Position numbers and translations under genes: made by a program. DNA of 64,000 nucleotides from Longimycelium tulufanense (GTDB taxonomy: Bacteria; Actinomycetota; Actinomycetes; Mycobacteriales; Pseudonocardiaceae). A model generated the notes under the pieces. The model did no database searches. It had not been told where the DNA came from and saw nothing but the letters and a program-made list of their open reading frames with translations. Location: assembly GCF_014645795.1 (NCBI RefSeq), contig NZ_BMMK01000025.1:1-64000 (forward strand), given 5' to 3'. How positions within the stretch are numbered: position 1 is the stretch's first letter; the number at the start of each line of letters is the position of its first letter. Below, in pieces: positions 58,235 to 64,000 of this stretch.

Positions 58235-58420
58235 AGGCGTAGCGGCAGGGTGCACCCCGCCGAGGGGAAACGACGAAGCGCCCGGAGCGCCCCGAACCTC
58301 CGGTAAGCGCACGACGAGGTCGACCACGCCTTTCGACGCGCCCTCGCAGTGCCCCCAATGCGTGATGAGCGCGAGGTTGGCGTGGTGAGCCTCCAGCGGA
58401 GGGGAGCCGTTGGAGGACCC

Positions 58421-58456
58421 AGTCCGGGGTCGGTATTCGCGTGCCGACCCCGGACT
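58421..58456 (+). terminator. 13-bp hairpin in the gap before the nSTAND gene
   Basis: AGTCCGGGGTCGG (58421-58433) pairs exactly with CCGACCCCGGACT (58444-58456), loop 10 nt, followed by CGTCCTTTCC. It is about 190 bp after the phospholipase gene and is its likely terminator. The rest of 58235-58877 shows no supported gene; one short repeat CTCGAA/TTCGAG occurs around 58470-58490. Confidence 0.65.
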
Positions 58457-58877
58457 CGTCCTTTCCGCGCTCGAAAGCACCTGCTTCGAGCGAGTAAACG
58501 GGCCCGTCGTCCCAGCGCCGCAGCCGCGGGCGACTGGAGAACCGCAGCTCCCCGCACGCCGGGACGACGCGGGTCCGGCAACGTCTGATCGGTTGGGCGC
58601 CCCATGGTTCCTGCATTCCGCCGGCGTCTGGCGACGCCACCGGCACGGAAGCACCCCCAGCCCTCCCATGTCGGTGGCGCGCCCGCCGCCCCCGATCCCT
58701 CGGGCATCGCCCCCCGGGTCCGGCCGTCGCCGACCGGCACACCCGAGCCTGCCCCGGCCGGCCGAGCAGGTACACCACCCCCTTCGGGGTGGGCACCCGA
58801 AGTGCCTGCTCAGCCCCTTAAGGTGTGGTTTCCGGTCCGGACGGGACCGGGGCGGCGAGAAAGGGACGACGGCACCG

Positions 58878-61800
58878 ATGGACACACCGGGACCGACGAT
58901 CGGCCCGCGCGGGGTCTTCGCCGAGCGGTTCGCCCTGCTGTACGCCGAGGCCGGCGACCCGCCGCTGAAGCGGGTGACCGAGTCGGTAGCCCGTTCCCGG
59001 CACACCGACGAGCGCGGTCACCCCGTCCGGGTCACCGCGCAGCGGGTGAGCGACTGGCGCCGCGGCCGTAACGTGCCCGCCCGGTTCGGTGCCCTGGCCG
59101 CCGTGCTGGCGGTGCTCATCGGCGAGGCGCGCAAGCGCCGCCCGCGAGCACTGGTGCCCGACCTCTACGACCTCCACGCCTGGCGGAAGCTGTGGGAGGA
59201 GGCGCTGGGCAGCCCGGTCACCACGGACGGGGAGGGCGGCACCACCGAGGCCGCCCGCGAGGATACGGGAGCCTGCCCGTACCGCGGTCTCGCCGCCTTC
59301 CGCCCCGAGGACACCGAATGGTTCTTCGGCCGGGAGCGGAGCACCGCCGACCTGGTGGCGCGGTTGCGCACCGCACTGGACACCGGCGGAATCGTCATGC
59401 TGGTGGGCGCCTCCGGCGCCGGAAAATCCTCGCTGCTGAAAGCCGGGCTCACCCCCGCAATAGCGCGAGGGATGCTCGAAACTGCCGGGTCTGCGTCCTG
59501 GCCCGTCATCCTGATGACCCCCGGCGTCGACCCGATGAAGGAACTGACCCGGCAAATTCCGGAACTGCGGGACGCCCTCCACGCGATCGCCGAGAACGAC
59601 GCGCCCGAAACGGATTCCGGCGAGGCGGACCCCGATCACGTCCACCCGCGTTTCTCGCACGAAATCCGTGCGGCGTTCAGCCGGTACGCGCGCCGCATCG
59701 CAGGCGATGACGCCCGGGTCGTGCTCGTTGTCGACCAGCTGGAGGAGGTCTTCACCCTCTGCCCGGACGAGGACGAGCGCCGGCTGTTCGTCCGCGCCCT
59801 GCATGCCACCTGCACGCCCGCCGACCCCGCGGGCCGGCCACCGGCGGCGGTGGTCGCCGGGATCCGGGCCGACTTCTACGGCCCGTGCCTGGACCACCCC
59901 GAGCTCGCCGTCGCACTGCAGGAACGGCAGATGGTGCTCGGGCCGATGACCGCGACCGAACTGCGCAAGGCCGTCACCGGCCCGGCCCGAGCGGTCGGCC
60001 TCCACCTGGAGCCCGGCCTGGTGGAGCTGCTGCTGCGCGACCTGGGCATCAACAGTGGACGCGGGCGCGGCCGGACCGGCCAGGCGGTCAACGACGCCGG
60101 GGCGCTGCCGCTGCTCTCACACGCCCTGCTCGCCACCTGGCAGCGACGCGAGGCCGGCCGGCTGACCATCGCCGGCTACCGGACCGCCGGCGAGATCCGG
60201 GGCGCGGTCGCCGCGACCGCCGAACGGGCCTGGGCCGACCTGGACCCCACCGGGCAGGCCGCGGCGCGTGCCGTACTGCTGCGCCTGGTCCGTATCGGAG
60301 AGGACACCCAGGACACCCGGCGCCGCGCCACCCGGGAGGACGTCCTCGCCCACGCCGGGAACCGCGCCGCCGCCGAGCAGGCCCTGGAGGTGCTCGCCCG
60401 CTCCCGGCTGGTGACCCTGGACGCCGGCTCCGCGGAGATCACCCACGAGGCCCTGCTGCAGGCGTGGCCCCGGCTGCGCGGCTGGCTCGACCAGGACCGG
60501 GCCGGGCACCTGGCCCGGCAGCGCCTGGAGGAGGACGCCGGTGCCTGGGACCGGCAGGGCCGGGACTCCTCCCTGCTCTACCGCGGATCCCGGCTGGAGA
60601 ACACCCGGCAGTGGGCCGGCGACACCGCCTCGACCGCACCCAGCGCGCTGGCCCGCGAGTTCCTCGCCGCCTCGGCCCGGCAGTGGCGGCGCAGCGTCTG
60701 GGCACGCCGCGCCGGGGTCGCCCTGGTGGTGGTGTTCGCCCTGATCGCGGCCTCGGCGGCAACCGTGGCCATGCGGCAACGCGACGACGCCGTGTTCCGG
60801 CAGGTGGTGACCGAGGCCGACCGCCTGCACGATTCCGATCCCTCGCTGGCCTCGCAGCTCTACCTGGTGGCGCACCGGATGCGACCGGACGACAAGGACG
60901 TCTACACCCGGCTGCTGTCCACCCAGTCCCTGCCGCTGGCCACCATCCTGCGGGGGCACAGCGGCCCGGTGTACCTGACGTCGTTCAGCCCCGACGGCCG
61001 CATGCTCGCCACCGCCAGCTACGACCGCACCGCCCGGCTGTGGGACATCAGCGACCGCACCCGTCCCGAGCCGCTCGGCGAACCCCTCACCGGCTCCACG
61101 AGCTGGGTGACCTCGGCCGTGTTCAGCCCGGGCGGCCGGCTGCTGGCCACCGCGGGCGACGACAAGCACGTCCGCCTGTGGAACCTGGCCGACCCGTCCC
61201 ACCCCACCCTCATCGGCTCGCCGTTCACCGGTGGCAACGGCACGAACTACCTCGTCGCCTTCCGGCCGGACGGTCAGATGCTCGCGACCGCGAACGAGGA
61301 CCGAACCGTCCGGATCTGGGACGTGAGCGACCCCGCCAACCCCACCCCGGCCGGCCCGTTGCTGGAAGGCCACGAGTCGCAGGTGCGCTCGGTGGCGTTC
61401 AGCCCGGACGGGAAGGTCCTGGCGAGCGGGAGCGACGACCGCACCGTGCGGTTGTGGGACGTGGCCGACCCCGCCCACCCCCGACCGCTCGGGGGCCCGC
61501 TGACCGGACACGGCGACGGCCTCCACACGGTCGCGTTCAGCCCGGACGGCAGGACCCTCGCCTCGGGTAGCGACGACAAGACCGTGCGACTGTGGAACGT
61601 GGCCGAGCCGGCCGCGGCCGAGCCGCTGGGCGCCCCGATGACCGGGCACAACGCCGCCGTGTGGTCGGTGGTGTTCAGCCCGGACGGCAAGACCCTGGTC
61701 TCCGGCGCGGCCGACGGCACGGCCCGGGTGTGGAACCTGTCCGACCCGGTCCGCCCGGAGCCGCTCGGACCACCGCTCACCGGCGGGACCAGCGGCATCT

Positions 61801-62924
61801 TCGCCGTCGGCATCAGCCCGGACGGGCACACGGTGGCCACCGGAAGCGCGGACAGCAACGCGCGGCTGTGGTCGATCCCCGGCCAGACGCTCGTCGGCCA
61901 CGCCGGCAGGGTGGCCACGCCGGTGTTCGCCCCGGACGGCCGGTTCCTCGCCACGGTGAGCAAGGACCGCACCGCCCAGGTGTGGGACGTCAGCCACCCC
62001 GCCGACCCGGAGCCGCTCGGACCACCGCTGACCGGGCACCAGGGCGGCGTGTGGCAGGTCGCCCTGAGCCCGGACGGAAAGCTGCTGGCCACCGGCTCCG
62101 GTGACAAGACGGTCCGGTTGTGGGACCTGAAGGAGCCGAGCCACCCGAAACCGGTCGGTGACCCCATCTCCCTGCCCAACCGGTACTCCGCCACGGTGGC
62201 GTTCAGCCCGGACGGACGGATTCTCGCCACGGCCAACGACGACCTGTCGGTCCAGCTGTGGGACCCCTCCGACCCGACGCGGCCGAGACGGCTCGGCACA
62301 CCGCTCACCGGGCACGACGGCTACGTCAACTCGGCGCGGTTCCGGCCCGACGGGCGGGTGCTGGTCACGGCGAGCAGCGACCAGACCCTGCGGGTGTGGG
62401 ACGTGTCCGATCCCGGCGCTGCCAGGCAGCTCGGCCAGCCGCTCACCGGGCACACCGGCGGTGTGGCCCAAGCCGTGTTCGCACCGGACGGGAAGGTTCT
62501 CGCCAGCGTCAGCGAGGACAAGACGATCCGGCTGTGGGACCTGTCCGACCCGGCGGCGGCGAAACCCCTCGGCGAACCGATCTCCGGACACGGCGCCGCG
62601 GTGGGCTCGGCCGCGTTCAGCCCGGACGGACGGATCCTGGCCACCGGTGGCGCGGACGGGAGCCTGCGGTTGTGGGACGTCTCGGACCCGGCCGACCCGC
62701 ACGCCATCGGCCAGCCCCTGACGATCTCCGCCACCACCCTGTCCGTGGTGTTTCGGCCCGATGGGCGGTACCTCGCCACGGCGAGCGACAACATCGTGCG
62801 GCTGTGGGACCTGGACGCCGAGCACGTCATCAAGCGGATCTGTGACTCCACCCGGGGCGCGATGACCCCGGAGCGGTGGGAGCGACACCTTCCCCAGCTC
62901 TCCTACGAACCGCCCTGTGGGTAG
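58878..62924 (+). CDS. nSTAND NTPase with transmembrane helix and 14 WD40 repeats
   Basis: A 1,348-residue protein. The first about 110 residues resemble the helix-turn-helix-like N-terminus of this actinobacterial group (RVTAQRVSDWRRGRNVPARF). The nSTAND1 NTPase follows, with CPYRGLAAFRPEDTEWFFGRE, Walker A GASGAGKSS near 180 and Walker B VVLVVDQLEEVF near 281. A membrane helix lies near 610-630 (ALVVVFALIAASAATVAM). Residues about 690-1,320 hold 14 WD40 repeats, enough for two seven-bladed propellers. These proteins are thought to be signal-gated oligomerising switches; the ligand is unknown. Single gene. Confidence 0.88.
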   Translation: MDTPGPTIGPRGVFAERFALLYAEAGDPPLKRVTESVARSRHTDERGHPVRVTAQRVSDWRRGRNVPARFGALAAVLAVLIGEARKRRPRALVPDLYDLHAWRKLWEEALGSPVTTDGEGGTTEAAREDTGACPYRGLAAFRPEDTEWFFGRERSTADLVARLRTALDTGGIVMLVGASGAGKSSLLKAGLTPAIARGMLETAGSASWPVILMTPGVDPMKELTRQIPELRDALHAIAENDAPETDSGEADPDHVHPRFSHEIRAAFSRYARRIAGDDARVVLVVDQLEEVFTLCPDEDERRLFVRALHATCTPADPAGRPPAAVVAGIRADFYGPCLDHPELAVALQERQMVLGPMTATELRKAVTGPARAVGLHLEPGLVELLLRDLGINSGRGRGRTGQAVNDAGALPLLSHALLATWQRREAGRLTIAGYRTAGEIRGAVAATAERAWADLDPTGQAAARAVLLRLVRIGEDTQDTRRRATREDVLAHAGNRAAAEQALEVLARSRLVTLDAGSAEITHEALLQAWPRLRGWLDQDRAGHLARQRLEEDAGAWDRQGRDSSLLYRGSRLENTRQWAGDTASTAPSALAREFLAASARQWRRSVWARRAGVALVVVFALIAASAATVAMRQRDDAVFRQVVTEADRLHDSDPSLASQLYLVAHRMRPDDKDVYTRLLSTQSLPLATILRGHSGPVYLTSFSPDGRMLATASYDRTARLWDISDRTRPEPLGEPLTGSTSWVTSAVFSPGGRLLATAGDDKHVRLWNLADPSHPTLIGSPFTGGNGTNYLVAFRPDGQMLATANEDRTVRIWDVSDPANPTPAGPLLEGHESQVRSVAFSPDGKVLASGSDDRTVRLWDVADPAHPRPLGGPLTGHGDGLHTVAFSPDGRTLASGSDDKTVRLWNVAEPAAAEPLGAPMTGHNAAVWSVVFSPDGKTLVSGAADGTARVWNLSDPVRPEPLGPPLTGGTSGIFAVGISPDGHTVATGSADSNARLWSIPGQTLVGHAGRVATPVFAPDGRFLATVSKDRTAQVWDVSHPADPEPLGPPLTGHQGGVWQVALSPDGKLLATGSGDKTVRLWDLKEPSHPKPVGDPISLPNRYSATVAFSPDGRILATANDDLSVQLWDPSDPTRPRRLGTPLTGHDGYVNSARFRPDGRVLVTASSDQTLRVWDVSDPGAARQLGQPLTGHTGGVAQAVFAPDGKVLASVSEDKTIRLWDLSDPAAAKPLGEPISGHGAAVGSAAFSPDGRILATGGADGSLRLWDVSDPADPHAIGQPLTISATTLSVVFRPDGRYLATASDNIVRLWDLDAEHVIKRICDSTRGAMTPERWERHLPQLSYEPPCG

Positions 62925-63102
62925 GGGTTCCGCCGCCGGTGTTATGGATCGCCGCTATTGAGTGCCTTCCGTTGTGAATAGTGCCTGATCTGCCACGATT
63001 CAGGCGGGAACAGGTAGCGTCGGCCGACGACGCACGAAAACCGGAGAGTGCCGCCTGTGCGAATGCTGGTGGCGAGCCGGTGTGTGGTCATCGTTCCGGA
63101 GG

Positions 63103-63225
63103 ATGGAAATGGTGATGCGCTACCTCGCGCCCACACCGGCTCGGGCCGGCGACGTGGCCAGCGCGGTGAGCCGCATGAGCGCGGCTGGCGCGCACCACGC
63201 GACTGTCGCCGTGGGGAAGCGATGA
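63103..63225 (+). CDS. Possible 40-residue leader ORF coupled to the ABC ATPase gene
   Basis: From ATG 63103 (or ATG 63109, which has GGAGG six bases upstream) a frame of about 40 residues, including MRYLAPTPARAGDVASAV, ends in a TGA that overlaps the ATG start of the ABC ATPase gene. The overlap and ribosome-binding site suggest translational coupling. It may be a genuine small peptide, the end of a truncated gene, or chance. Confidence 0.35.
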   Translation: MEMVMRYLAPTPARAGDVASAVSRMSAAGAHHATVAVGKR

Positions 63226-64000
63226 TGGTCGGCCGACCATTGGTCGAGCTGGACAACGTGACGGTGGCCTACCGTGCAGGCGACCGGCAACACGTAGCGG
63301 TCACGGACGTCAACCTCGAAGTGTCGCGAGGAGCGTTCGTGTCGGTGGTCGGCCCCACCGGCTGCGGTAAGTCGACCGTGCTCAACGTCGTGGCGGGGCT
63401 GCTCGCACCGACCTCCGGAGGAGTGCGGATCGACGGAACCTCCTTGTGGGGACGCAACACCCGTGCCGGTTACCTGTTCCAGCAGGACACGTTACTGCCC
63501 TGGAAAACCGTGCTGGAGAACGTGTGCCTCGGGCTGGAGCTGGCCGGGGTCGACCGTGCCGAACGCCGGGAGCAGGCACGCGACTGGCTCTCCAGGGTAG
63601 GGCTGTCGGGCTTCGAAGATGCTCACCCACACCAGCTGTCGGGCGGGATGCGCAAGCGCACCGCCGTGGCGCAGGTGTGCGTCTGTGGACCCGAGATTCT
63701 CCTCATGGACGAACCTTTCTCGGCGCTGGACGCGCAGACCCGCCAGCTGATGGAGAACGAGCTTCTCACGCTGTGGACCGAAGCCGGCACCACCGTGCTG
63801 TTCGTGACCCACGACCTCGACGAGGCGGTCTCGCTGTCCGACGAGATCGTGCTGTTCTCCGCCGGGCCGGCGAGCACCGTGGCCCGACGCTACGAGGTCG
63901 ACCTGCCGCGGCCGCGCGACCTCATGCGCATCCGCACGGCCCGGAGGTTCGGCGAACTGTACGAGGCGGTCTGGTCGGACCTGCGGAAGGAGGTGATGAA
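63222..64000 (+). CDS. ABC transporter ATPase, nitrate/sulfonate/taurine family (partial)
   Basis: The open frame runs off the window after 259 codons with no stop. It encodes an ATPase with Walker A GPTGCGKST, LFQQDTLLPWKTVLENV (Q-loop, typical of the TauB/SsuB/NrtD group), LSGGMRKRTAVAQ signature, ILLMDEPFSALD Walker B and THDLDEAV H-loop. Such ATPases drive uptake of taurine, sulfonates, nitrate, thiamine precursors or similar anions with a permease and binding protein, probably encoded beyond the window. Two ATGs (63222, 63225) follow GGGGAAG. Confidence 0.92.
   Translation, partial: MMVGRPLVELDNVTVAYRAGDRQHVAVTDVNLEVSRGAFVSVVGPTGCGKSTVLNVVAGLLAPTSGGVRIDGTSLWGRNTRAGYLFQQDTLLPWKTVLENVCLGLELAGVDRAERREQARDWLSRVGLSGFEDAHPHQLSGGMRKRTAVAQVCVCGPEILLMDEPFSALDAQTRQLMENELLTLWTEAGTTVLFVTHDLDEAVSLSDEIVLFSAGPASTVARRYEVDLPRPRDLMRIRTARRFGELYEAVWSDLRKEVM

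Overview
The window is 64 kb of very GC-rich DNA with strongly GC-biased third codon positions, many GTG starts, many 4-bp ATGA/GTGA gene overlaps and several actinobacterial families: a GlcNAc-type PTS with a DasR-like regulator, a mycothiol-dependent maleylpyruvate isomerase-like protein, an Rv2632c-like DUF1876 protein, an Imm1 immunity protein and large CHAT/STAND signalling proteins. It looks like chromosome of a filamentous or related actinomycete, most plausibly Pseudonocardiales. That placement is inference. I see no rRNA, tRNA, CRISPR array or intact insertion sequence.

Layout. 0-3.4 kb: a split sugar PTS. HPr, EIIC and a GntR regulator read leftward; EIIB and EIIA read rightward from a shared control region holding a DasR-type (dre) operator. 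3.7-8.4 kb: prepilin peptidase, then the shikimate operon aroC-aroK-aroB-aroQ and a GNAT acetyltransferase. 8.6-14.6 kb: a lipoprotein with a GH43/GH32-like propeller, an ABC-2 permease, and a membrane-anchored S15-type hydrolase fused to an ABC ATPase. 14.9-16 kb: terC behind a yybP-ykoY-type (Mn2+) riboswitch whose tail can pair with the terC ribosome-binding site. 16.3-20.3 kb: an orphan Imm1 gene, a RES/Xre (MbcTA-like) toxin-antitoxin pair, an HdeD-like protein and two small hypotheticals. 20.4-27.3 kb: one 2,300-residue protein with a helical-repeat N-terminus, a STAND-type ATPase, a pseudokinase and a CHAT domain that has lost its catalytic His. 27.6-35.8 kb: accessory enzymes, a PadR regulator with a palindromic operator, and a remnant of an FMN-dependent lactate oxidase-like gene.

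36.0-41.0 kb holds what I consider the most interesting set. It has a phosphatidylserine-decarboxylase-like pyruvoyl enzyme overlapping a DDAH/amidinotransferase-like pentein, followed on the same strand by an ABC exporter and an agmatine deiminase-like pentein. Two guanidine-modifying enzymes, a decarboxylase and an exporter in one block suggest a small guanidine- or arginine-derived metabolite pathway that I cannot match to a known cluster.

41.4-42.0 kb contains a decayed gene. 42-54.7 kb holds a metallo-hydrolase, an acyltransferase, an MFS symporter, uvrA, a GpsA-like dehydrogenase, a DHA2 drug exporter and an amino acid permease. 55.5-58.2 kb encodes three secreted proteins: two related RTX-repeat proteins and a prokaryotic phospholipase A2. 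58.9-62.9 kb encodes an nSTAND NTPase with 14 WD40 repeats. The window ends inside a nitrate/sulfonate/taurine-type ABC ATPase gene.
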